A stretch of DNA of 55,689 nucleotides from Halieaceae bacterium (lineage in GTDB: Bacteria > Pseudomonadota > Gammaproteobacteria > Pseudomonadales > Halieaceae). Location of the stretch: assembly GCA_029247075.1 (NCBI GenBank), contig JAQWLX010000112.1:1-55689 (forward strand), written 5' to 3'. This document shows, piece by piece, positions 18,089-27,656 of the stretch (its first letter is position 1; every line of letters starts with the position of its first letter). Position numbers and translations under genes: made by a program. A model generated the notes under the pieces. That model did no database searches. It had not been told where the DNA came from and saw nothing but the letters and a program-made list of their open reading frames with translations.

Positions 18089-19066
18089 ATGACTAATAAG
18101 CTCGATTCTCCAAATTTCAAAGATGTACTTCGAGCCCAGCATGATTTAACAGGTCTGGTAAAGAAAACACCATTGATGACCAGTAGCATACTGGCGGAAA
18201 AAGCATCGGTTAGTCGGTTATGGTTCAAGTGTGAAAATCTCCAAAACACTGGCTCCTTTAAATTCAGAGGAGCCACAAATGCGTTATGTAAATTATCTAA
18301 AGAAGGTTTCTTGCATGTGGTTGCTACCCACTCCTCTGGAAACCATGGCTCGGCATTGGCTTCGGCCGCAAAGGCAAAAGGCATACCTGCCCATATAGTA
18401 GTCCCGAACAACGCACCTTATATAAAGAAGGCAGCGATATTATCCTATGGAGCTCGCGTGACCGAGTGTGCTCCAACCTTGGCGGCACGGGAGATAGCCT
18501 TAAAAAAGGTTGTGACTAGTAACAAAGCCTCTGCAATTCATCCCTACAATGATGCCCATGTCATATCAGGCCAGGGTACTGTTGCCACAGAGATACTAGA
18601 TGAGGCTCCTGACGCTGATGTATTGCTTGTTCCAGTGGGCGGTGGCGGTTTGCTCTCGGGTTGTGCCTTGGCTGTGAAGCATATTAACCCAAAAGTTTTG
18701 GTTGTTGGAGTGGAACCAAAAGGCGCTGATGATGCAGCTAGGTCATTTAAAGCGGGCGAGATCATCCCGCAAGAATCACCAAACACAATAGCGGACGGTC
18801 TTCTTACTAGCCTAGGAGAGCTAAATTTTCCACTCATACAAACTTACGTAGATGACATTGTGACTGTAGACGATCAAACGATTTTAGATGCGATGTACTT
18901 GATCTGGACAAGAATGAAGCAGCTGGTTGAGCCTTCCGGTGCGGTAACTTATGCCGCTTTATTAAAGGGATACAAAAATTTTCAGGGAAAAAAAGTCGTT
19001 GCCGTCCTAAGTGGTGGAAATGTTGATCCAAAGTTTTTTCTGACGTCGAGACAAATCACCAGCTAA
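18089..19066 (+). CDS. PLP-dependent threonine/serine dehydratase-like protein (fold type II)
   Basis: A 325-residue PLP enzyme of the threonine dehydratase, serine racemase and hydroxyaspartate ammonia-lyase group. The PLP lysine is K58 in NTGSFKFRGA, the substrate loop is SSGNHG, and the phosphate-binding loop is PVGGGGLLSG. There is no C-terminal ACT domain, so it is not the feedback-regulated biosynthetic IlvA; it fits the catabolic, serine racemase or 3-hydroxyaspartate lyase subgroup. It lies 50 nt after leuA, so it might supply 2-oxobutyrate for isoleucine, but that is inference. A weak terminator follows at 19072. Confidence 0.88.
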   Translation: MTNKLDSPNFKDVLRAQHDLTGLVKKTPLMTSSILAEKASVSRLWFKCENLQNTGSFKFRGATNALCKLSKEGFLHVVATHSSGNHGSALASAAKAKGIPAHIVVPNNAPYIKKAAILSYGARVTECAPTLAAREIALKKVVTSNKASAIHPYNDAHVISGQGTVATEILDEAPDADVLLVPVGGGGLLSGCALAVKHINPKVLVVGVEPKGADDAARSFKAGEIIPQESPNTIADGLLTSLGELNFPLIQTYVDDIVTVDDQTILDAMYLIWTRMKQLVEPSGAVTYAALLKGYKNFQGKKVVAVLSGGNVDPKFFLTSRQITS

Positions 19067-19071
19067 TTCAG

Positions 19072-19103
19072 ATTAGCTTTCCCCCAAGCTAATAGCGATT
19101 TTT
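19072..19103 (+). terminator. Probable weak terminator after the dehydratase gene
   Basis: An 8-bp perfect stem, ATTAGCTT (19072-19079) with AAGCTAAT (19086-19093), has a six-base loop. A T-run begins only about 5 nt after the stem, so it is a poor match to a classical Rho-independent terminator. Confidence 0.45.
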
Positions 19104-19207
19104 AGTTCCGAAAGATTTCAGATAAGTACTAATAATCATGTGCTGAATAATAAGCTCATGATAAAAAGTCTTTGTTCCCTGATACTAATTCTTAAGAGGA
19201 TACTTTG

Positions 19208-20266
19208 ATGAACGTTTCACCATTAAATTTTAAACGTTCTCTTCGTAATGCATTGGTCGGCGATCTGGTTACTCCAACAACACATGAAGCACACGAAAGT
19301 TCCAACGCTATAAACCGCCAAATTAATAGTACGCAACTTTATATACTAATTTTATTAACCTCATTACTCACACCAATCGCAATATCATTCTTGAACTTAG
19401 ATCTGTTCTTACCCGCTGCCGTGGCATTAGGCCTGGGGGGCACACTTCTTTTCGATATCTATAGACTAACATTTGCTAGGAATCCGATGCTTTCTCCCGC
19501 GGTGCCACTTTTGATGGCGTTCCCACTGATTCTAATTCTGATTTCCAATGGTTATGACCACGGGATTTTTCTTCTATATCCGCTGTTGGCGGCGCTGCCA
19601 GGGGTAATCCGCACTAACCTAGGTGTATTAATGGGTCTATTTTGCCTGTTAGCGCTGAGCCCGATGATATACCTCAGGTATGAACAAGTTATCGCGATAA
19701 TAATTGTGGTGAGCATGGGTCAGACGTTGCTAGTAAGCTGGTGGCTCATGAATCTGGTTAATCGCAGAGGCATTGAGCACGTTAAATTAATTATGCGTGA
19801 TCCTTTAACCCAGGCATATAACAGAAGGCATTTAGAACTGGAGCTACTAGGCGCACACAATCGACTTTTAAACACGGGCAAGCTAAGCACCCTTATTCTT
19901 TTTGACGTCGACAATTTTAAGAAGGTTAATGACAAATTAGGTCATCCCGAAGGGGACGCCGCTTTGAGAGAGCTTGTTAAATTGATAAAATCAAAAATAA
20001 GGCGGACGGATTCACTGTGTCGCCTTGGCGGAGACGAATTTGCGCTGCTTATCACCGATTCAGTTGATAATATTGGACCTAGAATTGCGGATAAATTAAG
20101 AGAGGCTGTTTCCTCCGCCACGATTATTTCGGACTACCAGGTAACGATTAGTGCAGGAGTTTGTGACAACAAAGGAACAAAAAGTGCCATGCACTGGTTC
20201 CAAAAAACTGATGAATGCCTCTATCGAGCAAAACGAGGGGGGAGGAATAGAATCGAAGTGCCCTAA
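19208..20266 (+). CDS. Membrane-bound diguanylate cyclase (GGDEF)
   Basis: Makes the second messenger cyclic di-GMP from two GTP. The N-terminal half has about six hydrophobic segments (roughly residues 40-185) that would form a membrane sensor module without a recognised ligand domain. The C-terminal GGDEF domain starts at RDPLTQAYNRRH and includes FDVDNFKKVND and an intact active site RLGGDEFALL. An inhibitory I-site RRTD sits exactly five residues before GGDEF, so product feedback is expected. There is no EAL domain. The ATG at 19208 follows an AAGAGG. The 3' end overlaps the DUF6279 gene, suggesting translational coupling. Confidence 0.93.
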   Translation: MNVSPLNFKRSLRNALVGDLVTPTTHEAHESSNAINRQINSTQLYILILLTSLLTPIAISFLNLDLFLPAAVALGLGGTLLFDIYRLTFARNPMLSPAVPLLMAFPLILILISNGYDHGIFLLYPLLAALPGVIRTNLGVLMGLFCLLALSPMIYLRYEQVIAIIIVVSMGQTLLVSWWLMNLVNRRGIEHVKLIMRDPLTQAYNRRHLELELLGAHNRLLNTGKLSTLILFDVDNFKKVNDKLGHPEGDAALRELVKLIKSKIRRTDSLCRLGGDEFALLITDSVDNIGPRIADKLREAVSSATIISDYQVTISAGVCDNKGTKSAMHWFQKTDECLYRAKRGGRNRIEVP

Positions 20267-21149
20267 AAAATCACAAACTGTCTACTCCAGAACCACCCCG
20301 AAATATCATCTAATAATTCTTTTGCTTTCCGTTAGTCTTTTCAATGCGGGCTGTAGCAAAACAACTTTTTCTTATAACCAGCTTGACTGGTTGCTTCCAT
20401 GGTATCTAAATCGCTTTGTAAATCTTGATCAACACCAGGAAAGAGACTTGGATTCGTTATTAAGCCCTTTCCTTGACTGGCATAAAGCTGAGGAACTACC
20501 TAAGTATCTCGGAACATTTAAGGACTTTGAGGGGCTTCTTGATGATGAAGTCATGCCTGCAGATCTGGAGCGGTTAGAAGATGAAGTTGAGTATGCATGG
20601 GTTCGTCTGGAACGACGGAGTCTAGACTGGCTAATAAATTTAGCAACTACCTTAAGCGCTAAGCAGGTTGAAGATTTTTTCCAGAAACTTAAAAAACAGC
20701 AAAATAAATATGAAAAGAAATATCTTACTAGGACAGATGCTGAATTTGTAGAAGGAGCAAGAAAAGAACTTATAGGTATACTGAAAAAATATTTAGGATC
20801 TATAACGCCAGAGCAAAGAAAGTTGATAGATTCACAGTTAGCCGAATTAAAGCGTTCAGATCGAACTTGGCTGGACGAACGAGCTCGATGGATAGATCGA
20901 GTGGAAAAGGTTTTAGAACGAAAACCGCGCTGGCAAGATAATTTGAAAAAATTACTAATTGATAGGGAAAAAAATCTCTCAGAAGATTATCTAATGGTTT
21001 ATGAATGGAATACTTCAGTAATACGAAATATTGTGGCCAGGAATTTGAATAGCCGTTCTAAAAAACAAGACCGGAAATTGCGCAAAGAGCTGGCCAAATG
21101 GCAGCGAGACATCGAGACACTGACAGCGCAGGCTAACGGCGCTTCTTAG
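20211..21149 (+). CDS. DUF6279-type lipoprotein
   Basis: A putative cell-envelope lipoprotein of unknown function. A hydrophobic signal ([11 protein letters not shown]) ends at NAGC, a lipobox with Asn rather than Leu at -3, and is followed by the family start [18 protein letters not shown]. The remainder is a highly charged, helix-rich domain with many Lys, Arg and Glu residues and no membrane segment. The start is uncertain: the ATG at 20211 leaves a long, about 38-residue n-region and overlaps the GGDEF gene by 56 nt, while a strong GGGGGGAGG at about 20237-20245 is not followed by any ordinary in-frame start. The stop shares bases with the convergent ilvD stop. Confidence 0.75.
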   Translation: MNASIEQNEGGGIESKCPKKSQTVYSRTTPKYHLIILLLSVSLFNAGCSKTTFSYNQLDWLLPWYLNRFVNLDQHQERDLDSLLSPFLDWHKAEELPKYLGTFKDFEGLLDDEVMPADLERLEDEVEYAWVRLERRSLDWLINLATTLSAKQVEDFFQKLKKQQNKYEKKYLTRTDAEFVEGARKELIGILKKYLGSITPEQRKLIDSQLAELKRSDRTWLDERARWIDRVEKVLERKPRWQDNLKKLLIDREKNLSEDYLMVYEWNTSVIRNIVARNLNSRSKKQDRKLRKELAKWQRDIETLTAQANGAS

Positions 21150-22990
21150 TCAAGCATACTAATATCTCTGACAGCGCCTTTATCCGCACTCGTTGCCATG
21201 CGCGCATAAGCTTTTAGAGCCGGGCTAATCCGACGCTCCCTTGTACTTATTGGCTGCCAAGCTTTATCTTCTTTTTCGTCCATTATTTTACGCCGCTTCC
21301 CAAGCTCAGCTTCCTCCAGTCTTACATTAATCGACCTAGCTGGAATATTGATATCGATGATATCTCCGGACTGCAACAAACCAATTGCGCCACCAGATGC
21401 GGCTTCAGGTGATACATGACCAATGGATAAACCAGAAGTTCCTCCAGAGAAGCGCCCATCAGTAATCAATGCACATGCGGCGCCCAATCCCTGCGACTTC
21501 AAGTAACTGGTAGGATAAAGCATTTCTTGCATTCCAGGACCTCCTTTAGGCCCTTCATATCGAATAATTACGACATCTCCAGCCTTTACTTTTCCGTTAA
21601 GAATATCCTCAACAGCACCCTCCTGGCTTTCGCATATAAACGCGGGTCCGGAGAAGTTAAAAATACTTTCGTCGACCCCAGAGGTTTTAACCACACAGCC
21701 GTCCTCGGCTATATTTCCAAAAAGGACTGCAAGACCACCCTCGGTCGAATAAGCATTCTCTAAGCTCCGTATACAGCCTTGCTCGCGGTCTAAATCTAGT
21801 GATGGCCAGCGAGTAGCTTGGCTGAAAGCTGTTTGGGTAGGTATCCCTGCTGGCCCTGCAGAATAAAGCTTATGCACATCGTCTTTTTCACTGACTACAA
21901 TATCCCATTTTTTGAGAGCGATATCCAAGGTGTCACTGTGCACAGTCTGACATTCCCCGTGAAGTAAACCTGCTCGGCTTAATTCACCTAAGATCCCCAT
22001 TACGCCGCCTGCTCTATGAACATCTTCCATATGATACTGGGGTGTGCTTGGTGCAACTTTACAAAGTTGCGGAATTTTTCGTGATAACCGATCGATTTCA
22101 GCTAAAGAAAAATTAACCTTTCCTTCGTGAGCTGCAGCGAGCAGATGCAAGATGGTGTTTGTGGACCCTCCCATCGCAATATCGAGACTCATCGCATTTT
22201 CAAATGCTTTAAAGTTGGCAATATTTCGAGGAAGTACTGATTCTTCATCATTGTCATAATAACGGTGGCATAAATCTACGATCACCGAAGCGGCCTTAAG
22301 AAAAAGGTTCTCTCGATCAGCATGAGTTGCTAAAAGAGAGCCGTTTCCGGGCAAGCTGAGACCAAGTGCTTCAGTCAGACAGTTCATAGAGTTAGCGGTA
22401 AACATGCCAGAACATGAGCCACATGTGGGGCAAGCAGAGCGTTCATATTCCTCAACCGTAGCATCATCTGCATTCTGATCAGCTGCGATTACCATAGCAT
22501 CCACAAGGTCAAGTTTTTGATCGGAGAGCTTAGTTTTGCCGGCCTCCATTGGCCCGCCAGAAACAAATACTGTAGGTATGTTGAGTCTCAGAGCAGCGTT
22601 GAGCATACCCGGTGTAATCTTGTCGCAGTTTGAAATACATACCATGGCGTCAGCGCAGTGCGCATTCACCATGTATTCAATAGAGTCTGAAATAAGGTCA
22701 CGAGAAGGAAGGCTATAGAGCATGCCATCGTGGCCCATAGCGATTCCGTCGTCGACGGCAATGGTATTGAACTCCTTGGCTACTCCTCCACAATTCTCTA
22801 TCTCACGCGCCACTAATTGTCCTAGATCCTTTAGATGTACGTGCCCAGGGACGAACTGTGTAAAGGAGTTTGCTACTGCAATGATAGGTTTTTCGAAATC
22901 TTCATCTTGCATTCCAGTCGCTCGCCAAAGTGCTCGTGCGCCAGCCATATTTCGACCGTGAGTTGTTGTCTTTGAGCGATAATCTGGCAT
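21146..22990 (-). CDS. ilvD: Dihydroxy-acid dehydratase
   Basis: IlvD dehydrates dihydroxy-isovalerate and dihydroxy-methylvalerate to the keto acids of valine and isoleucine, using an iron-sulfur cluster. The product has 614 residues (E. coli 616). It begins [21 protein letters not shown]-like family sequence, and cluster-ligand regions [13 protein letters not shown] and [16 protein letters not shown] are intact, as are [10 protein letters not shown] and the C-terminal GRFSGGTSG. It is the last gene of an argE-argA-ilvD run (48 nt after argA) and its stop overlaps the DUF6279 stop on the other strand. With leuA and ilvE it supplies three branched-chain enzymes in this 13-kb stretch. Confidence 0.97.
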   Translation of the reverse strand: MPDYRSKTTTHGRNMAGARALWRATGMQDEDFEKPIIAVANSFTQFVPGHVHLKDLGQLVAREIENCGGVAKEFNTIAVDDGIAMGHDGMLYSLPSRDLISDSIEYMVNAHCADAMVCISNCDKITPGMLNAALRLNIPTVFVSGGPMEAGKTKLSDQKLDLVDAMVIAADQNADDATVEEYERSACPTCGSCSGMFTANSMNCLTEALGLSLPGNGSLLATHADRENLFLKAASVIVDLCHRYYDNDEESVLPRNIANFKAFENAMSLDIAMGGSTNTILHLLAAAHEGKVNFSLAEIDRLSRKIPQLCKVAPSTPQYHMEDVHRAGGVMGILGELSRAGLLHGECQTVHSDTLDIALKKWDIVVSEKDDVHKLYSAGPAGIPTQTAFSQATRWPSLDLDREQGCIRSLENAYSTEGGLAVLFGNIAEDGCVVKTSGVDESIFNFSGPAFICESQEGAVEDILNGKVKAGDVVIIRYEGPKGGPGMQEMLYPTSYLKSQGLGAACALITDGRFSGGTSGLSIGHVSPEAASGGAIGLLQSGDIIDINIPARSINVRLEEAELGKRRKIMDEKEDKAWQPISTRERRISPALKAYARMATSADKGAVRDISMLD

Positions 22991-23038
22991 CAGTTAATCT
23001 CGGATCTGTATCTTAGACTAGGCAAGATACTGCTTAGG

Positions 23039-24343
23039 TTAGGTTAATGTTTTAAAAAACACTTTTGAATTTCTTTGTAAATTGTAAATCGATTGTCGGC
23101 TTTTCGGAAGCTGCTCCATAGAAGTTTCCACAAAACCTTTTTCTAGGAACCAGTGAGCGGTTTGAGTTGTAAGCACAAAAAGTGTTTTTAGACCCATATC
23201 CAGGGCTTCTTTTTCGAGCATTTCTAGCAAGCGTGATCCTCGAGATTTGTCCTGATAGTTCGCATGGGTGACGACACATGCAACTTCAGCCATCTCTTCT
23301 TGTTTGAATGGATACAAGGCCGCGCACGCGATGATCCGACCATCGCGGTCCAGTAACCTGAACTGAGAAATTTCTTCTTCCAATAACTTTCTAGGTCTCT
23401 TTACAAGTATCCCTTCTTCTTCAAGAGGATAGAGAAGCTCAAGAATTCCACCAATATCTTCGATTGTTGCTGTTCTTAATTTCTCATATTCGTCTTCAGT
23501 CACTAAGGTGCCAGCCCCATCATGGGTGAATAACTCCTCCAGAAGCGCGCCCTCATTCACATAGCTTATTATGTGGCTACGAGAAACTCCGGCGCTGCAT
23601 GCTCGAATTGCAGCGCCTGCCAACCAGCGCTGAGATTCGTCGATTAACTCAAGTTGAGCCATCTCGCTGGTTCGACACTGCCTGATTAACTTGTTCTCAG
23701 ACAGCAGGCCAGAATGTTCTCCAAACAGTATAAGCTTATCGGCTTTAACCTCGGATGAAATTGCAACAGCAACGTCCTCAATTGAAAGGTTGAAAGTCTC
23801 TCCAGTAGAGGAATATCCAAGCGGTGACTGAAGTACAATGGCACCCAATCCTAATTGATGGGTTATGGCCTGAAAATCCACTCGACGAACTTTTCCGGTA
23901 AATTGAAGATCAGTGCCATCAACAATTCCCAATGGATGAGCTGTGACGAAATTGCCAGAGCATACTCTCAGTTTTGATCCCTGCATTGGGGAATTTGGCA
24001 ATCCCATTGAAAGCTTTGACTCTATATGATTTCTGGTTGCCAAGGCTGCATCAATTACGTGATTTATTATATCTGGGCCAGTAACTCTTAGACCATCTTT
24101 GTAAAAGCTCTCAATATTAGAAAGACGCAATCGAGAGTCAATCTGCGGCCTACAGCCATGCACTATGACAACTTGTACGCCAAGGCTATTTAGTAACGCT
24201 ATATCGTGCAACAAGTTGTTAAAATTTGAATGCAGCAGAGCCTCGCCGCTAAATGCGAGTACGAAGGTCTTGTTACGGTGCGCATTTATATACGGTGCCA
24301 TGCTTCGGAACCATCGCGCGTTGTCGATACTACTGTGCGTCAC
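23039..24343 (-). CDS. argA: Amino-acid N-acetyltransferase (N-acetylglutamate synthase)
   Basis: ArgA acetylates glutamate with acetyl-CoA in the first step of arginine synthesis. The 434-residue protein has the classical layout: an amino-acid-kinase-like regulatory domain (about 1-280, starting WFRSMAPYINAHRNKTFVLAFSG and including VIVHGCRPQID), where arginine inhibits, and a C-terminal GNAT domain (about 290-434) with VVTHANYQDKSRGSRLLEMLE as its acetyl-CoA loop. The start codon is GTG with AGGA 8 nt upstream; that ribosome-binding stretch is a copy of one 51 nt further upstream. It is downstream of argE on the same strand (83 nt). Confidence 0.95.
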   Translation of the reverse strand: MTHSSIDNARWFRSMAPYINAHRNKTFVLAFSGEALLHSNFNNLLHDIALLNSLGVQVVIVHGCRPQIDSRLRLSNIESFYKDGLRVTGPDIINHVIDAALATRNHIESKLSMGLPNSPMQGSKLRVCSGNFVTAHPLGIVDGTDLQFTGKVRRVDFQAITHQLGLGAIVLQSPLGYSSTGETFNLSIEDVAVAISSEVKADKLILFGEHSGLLSENKLIRQCRTSEMAQLELIDESQRWLAGAAIRACSAGVSRSHIISYVNEGALLEELFTHDGAGTLVTEDEYEKLRTATIEDIGGILELLYPLEEEGILVKRPRKLLEEEISQFRLLDRDGRIIACAALYPFKQEEMAEVACVVTHANYQDKSRGSRLLEMLEKEALDMGLKTLFVLTTQTAHWFLEKGFVETSMEQLPKSRQSIYNLQRNSKVFFKTLT

Positions 24344-24347
24344 TATC

Positions 24348-24410
24348 TTTTCCTAATGGGTGCATTCTCTCGCGACAGGGTACCTAAAATCACATGGATT
24401 TTCCTAATGG
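24348..24410 (-). repeat. Duplicated ribosome-binding segment in the argE-argA gap
   Basis: The 12-mer CCATTAGGAAAA (minus strand) occurs exactly at 24410-24399 and 24359-24348. The proximal copy supplies the AGGA Shine-Dalgarno of argA. The distal copy is followed 3 nt later by ATG and immediately by TGA (24395-24390), a start-stop element. The 51-nt period covers most of the intergenic region. Confidence 0.6.
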
Positions 24411-24426
24411 CAATAATTCACAGGTG

Positions 24427-25590
24427 TTAAAGGCAGTATTTAGAAATGCACGCTTCAAGATGACTGATGTAAGGTTTTACCTGGTTAAGTTCGAGATATT
24501 CATTGGGTTGATGCGCTCTTTTGATGCTGCCAGGGCCCATGACGATTGTTTCCATCCCCAGGCTTTGGAGAAAAGGTGCTTCTGTAGCAAAATTAACTGC
24601 CGATGCACCATGCCCTGTCAGTTTTTCGCATAGACGCACGATCTCGCTGTCGCCTTCTTGCTCAAAAGGTGGGATCGGTGGCATTAGTGTTTTCAGATCA
24701 ATGGTTAGGTCCAGAGCATTGCCAACTGTAAGCAACTTATTTTTAAGCTCTTCCTTGATTGCCTCGAAATTACAGTCGGGAGTAATGCGAAGGTCAAATT
24801 GCATTTCAACCTCTCCACATATTCTATTAGGATTGTCTCCCCCGTGAATGGATCCCATGTTTAGCGTTGGTCCGGGGACGTCAAATAGGGAATTTGTGCG
24901 GCCCTGTCTGATTGCTTCTCTATAATCAAGTATTTGTCCTATAGCCTGATGCATACCCTCCAAGGCATTTTTTCCTAACATAGGGTTAGATGAATGCCCT
25001 GACCGCCCGGTTACCTTAACGGAGAACATAGAAATTCCTTTGTGCATTCTAATTGGCACTAGCGAAGTTGGTTCGCCTATTATGGCGGCTCGAGCCTTTG
25101 GATAGCCCGAGGTGGCAATTGATCTCGCACCATTCATAGAGCTTTCTTCGTCAGCGGTCGCTAGCAAAATTAGTGGTTGCTTAAGCTTTATTTCTGAAAA
25201 CTTCGAAGCTGCTGCAAGTGCCAGCGGGAAGAAGCCTTTCATGTCCGCGCTTCCCAACCCGTAAAGTCGACCTTCCCGCTCCGATAATCTGAAGGGATCA
25301 GATTCCCAGCTATCCTTGTCGAATGGGACGGTATCTGCATGACCTGCCAATATTAGTCCGCCAGGGCCTGTGCCACGGGTTGCTATCAGGTTAGCTTTAT
25401 GTCCGTTTGGCGAAACGTTTTGTATTTCGCAGGAAAACCCAATGTGTTCCGACCATTCTGCAAGGGAGTCTATTACCAGACGATTGCCTTCATCCCACGA
25501 AGGGTCCAAAGAGCTAATGGATGGTATTGCGACCAATTCGGTTAGTCGACTGATAATTTCTCTTGGACTGGGATCTTTTTTATAAGGCAT
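24427..25590 (-). CDS. argE: Acetylornithine deacetylase
   Basis: An M20-family zinc hydrolase that removes acetate from N2-acetylornithine to give ornithine. In the 387-residue product the metal sites are visible: LAGHADTVPFD, GSADMKG with the bridging Asp, DEESSMNGARS with the general-base Glu, and a C-terminal GPGSIKRAHQPNEYL with the last histidine. KGISMFSVKVTGRSGHSS starts the dimerisation domain. The length and arg context argue for ArgE over the paralogue DapE. Its presence beside classical ArgA indicates the linear arginine pathway rather than ArgJ recycling. It lies 39 nt after the Pit transporter stop, same strand. Confidence 0.93.
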   Translation of the reverse strand: MPYKKDPSPREIISRLTELVAIPSISSLDPSWDEGNRLVIDSLAEWSEHIGFSCEIQNVSPNGHKANLIATRGTGPGGLILAGHADTVPFDKDSWESDPFRLSEREGRLYGLGSADMKGFFPLALAAASKFSEIKLKQPLILLATADEESSMNGARSIATSGYPKARAAIIGEPTSLVPIRMHKGISMFSVKVTGRSGHSSNPMLGKNALEGMHQAIGQILDYREAIRQGRTNSLFDVPGPTLNMGSIHGGDNPNRICGEVEMQFDLRITPDCNFEAIKEELKNKLLTVGNALDLTIDLKTLMPPIPPFEQEGDSEIVRLCEKLTGHGASAVNFATEAPFLQSLGMETIVMGPGSIKRAHQPNEYLELNQVKPYISHLEACISKYCL

Positions 25591-25629
25591 TTTAGCTCAA
25601 TTTACGTATTCGATTTTAACACGTGAATC

Positions 25630-26907
25630 TTAGCTAAATATTCCTCTAAAAATAAGGAAGAATAGAATAGAAAGACTCGCTCCCGCCGGTAGTGTGATTA
25701 TCCACGAGAGAAAAATTGATCCCACAGTACGTAAATTAATTGCAGCTATGCCTCTTGCCATACCAACACCTAATACTGCGCCGACCAGGGTATGCGTTGT
25801 CGAAATAGGGAGTCCAGTGCCTGAGGCAAGGACAACTGTGGTCGCTGCCCCTAGCTCGGCCGCGAAACCTCGGCTAGGTGTTAGCTCGGTAATTTTTTTT
25901 CCGACAGTAAGGATAACTCGCCAGCCATAGGTTGCTAGTCCAACAACTATTCCCATCCCGCCAATTACCAAGATCCACCACGGCATCGCTGACTTCGCAG
26001 CTATTTCTCCTCCTGAACCAATGATGCTAGCGATCGCTGCGAGGGGGCCTACCGCGTTGGCCACATCGTTTGAGCCGTGGGCGAAAGCCATAGCACAGGC
26101 AGTGAAAATCATTAGAATTGCGAAAACCTGTTCTACACTGGCAAAGCGGTAAGTATCATTATCAATAGGCTTAAGTTTTCTTAGCATTAAGAAACCTATT
26201 AGCGCCACGGCCAACCCCGCCAGGAAAGAAATGACTGCAGCGTCAATGAATGTTGACCCTGATCCCAAGTCTATTTCAAGGCCAACGTGCTTTAGTCCCT
26301 TTAGTAAAGTGACCATTGCGATCATAAACCCGACCATCCACATGTAAATCGGCACATATCTTTTGGCACGTTCAAAAGGATTGTCGGCATCGAGGATTAA
26401 GGATTTAACGCTCATAAATAAACAAAAGGAGATGGTGCCTGCTAGCAGGGGAGAAACGATCCAACTTGCAGCGATGGTGCCAACTTTTCCCCAATTAACT
26501 GCGCTCGCAGATATTCCTACAATTGCGAAACCGACGATTGCGCCGATGATGGAGTGAGTTGTAGATACAGGCCATCCACGAAGACTGGCAATCAACAACC
26601 ATGTCCCGGCTGCTAAAAGAGCTGATAGCATACCGAACACCATCACCTCGGGTTGGTCTGCAACATAATTTGAATCTATGATTCCTTTGCGAATAGTCGA
26701 GGTAACTTCGCCTCCCGCAAGATAGGCGCCAGCAAACTCAAAAATCATGGCAACTAAAATAGCTTGCTTGAGGGTTAACGCTCCTGACCCAACAGACGTT
26801 CCCATCGCATTGGCAACGTCATTAGCACCTATGCCCCATGCCATAAAGAAGCCAAATACACATGCAAGTATTAGCAGCAGGCTGCCGTATTGAGTAATTA
26901 TTTCCAT
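25630..26907 (-). CDS. pit: PiT family inorganic phosphate transporter
   Basis: A low-affinity phosphate (metal-phosphate) symporter in the inner membrane. The 425-residue protein is almost wholly hydrophobic, with about ten spans and the duplicated family signature: GANDVANAMGTSVGSGALT near the N-terminus and GSNDVANAVGPLAAIAS in the second half, each with a following STTHxxxGA (VSTTHSIIGAIVG and ISTTHTLVGAVLG). It is 20 nt downstream of the DUF47 partner gene, the standard DUF47-pit operon. Confidence 0.95.
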   Translation of the reverse strand: MEIITQYGSLLLILACVFGFFMAWGIGANDVANAMGTSVGSGALTLKQAILVAMIFEFAGAYLAGGEVTSTIRKGIIDSNYVADQPEVMVFGMLSALLAAGTWLLIASLRGWPVSTTHSIIGAIVGFAIVGISASAVNWGKVGTIAASWIVSPLLAGTISFCLFMSVKSLILDADNPFERAKRYVPIYMWMVGFMIAMVTLLKGLKHVGLEIDLGSGSTFIDAAVISFLAGLAVALIGFLMLRKLKPIDNDTYRFASVEQVFAILMIFTACAMAFAHGSNDVANAVGPLAAIASIIGSGGEIAAKSAMPWWILVIGGMGIVVGLATYGWRVILTVGKKITELTPSRGFAAELGAATTVVLASGTGLPISTTHTLVGAVLGVGMARGIAAINLRTVGSIFLSWIITLPAGASLSILFFLIFRGIFS

Positions 26908-26927
26908 GTCGACCGTCTCTCTTTCGT

Positions 26928-27614
26928 TTATCTCGCCATGGTGATTTGAAGTCGATCAGCAGCGCTCTCTGCGGAGTCAGCAATACCACCAATCACGGCA
27001 ATTAAGTCATAGAGAAATATTACATCTACGGCATTAAGGCTTGTTTCCATTTTGAATAAAGTATCGCGAGCCTTAGACGCAAGTTTATCCGTTTCTCCCT
27101 CGAGCTTATCAACTTCACCAAGCATCCGTTCTACTCGAGACACTTCTCGACCAGAAAAACCTACTTCCAGCAATTCATCTAGCTCCTGAGACGCCAAGCA
27201 CGCCTGCTGAACGGTCTCATCAACAACCTTGGTTAGCTTCATTAGAGGTTTGTGCAGCTTTTCGGGTACTTGCATTCTGCGACTGATTAAAATGGTCGCG
27301 ACGTCTTTCGCTCTATTACAGATGCGATCCTGGGAGGTAATAAGTTCTAGTAGGTCGCCTCTGGCAACTGGAAGAAAGAGGCTTCTTGGCAGGTTACGTC
27401 GAATTTTCTTTTTAAGTTTATCAGCTGCCGCTTCCCTTTCGTTAATATATTTTCTAGTTGTCTTCGCAGAATCCCAGTCACCAGCAAAACAAGCTTCTAG
27501 AAAGATAGGCAGTTGGCTGGATGCAGAGGCAGCAACTTTCATATGCTCTTGAATTGGCCGAAGGGGAGATTTACCAAAGAGACTGATGAGCGTATTTTTC
27601 GTTCCCATCTGCAT
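26928..27614 (-). CDS. DUF47 (PhoU-like) phosphate-transport accessory protein
   Basis: A helical PhoU-like cytosolic protein normally encoded with PiT transporters and thought to modulate them. The family opening LISLFGKSPLRPIQEHM, the middle RSLFLPVARGDLLELITSQDRI and the C-terminal DLIAVIGGIADSAESAADR are all present. A TTG at 27659 would extend it by 15 residues unlike the family. ATG codons at 27614 and 27608 are better, but neither has a good Shine-Dalgarno. It diverges from ilvE. Confidence 0.9.
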   Translation of the reverse strand: MQMGTKNTLISLFGKSPLRPIQEHMKVAASASSQLPIFLEACFAGDWDSAKTTRKYINEREAAADKLKKKIRRNLPRSLFLPVARGDLLELITSQDRICNRAKDVATILISRRMQVPEKLHKPLMKLTKVVDETVQQACLASQELDELLEVGFSGREVSRVERMLGEVDKLEGETDKLASKARDTLFKMETSLNAVDVIFLYDLIAVIGGIADSAESAADRLQITMAR

Positions 27615-27633
27615 GCCGTCATGTGGTTTTCTA

Positions 27634-27656
27634 AATTGCGAATTATAATTGCGAAT
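27634..27656 (-). promoter_or_regulatory. Direct repeat and TATAAT upstream of the DUF47-pit operon
   Basis: AATTGCGAAT occurs twice (27634-27643 and 27647-27656, 13-nt period) and brackets a minus-strand TATAAT (27647-27642). It could be an activator or repressor site on the operon promoter. The spacing differs from the 11-nt period of Pho boxes, and no good -35 is seen. Confidence 0.35.

Noticed and set aside
24165-24847. Plus-strand ORFs antisense to argA and argE
   Set aside because: Compositional shadows of strong minus-strand genes; the translations are basic and low in structure, with no motif.
25600-25660. ARG box upstream of argE
   Set aside because: A GAAT...ATTC pair exists but with 11 nt between instead of 4, and it overlaps the end of the pit gene.
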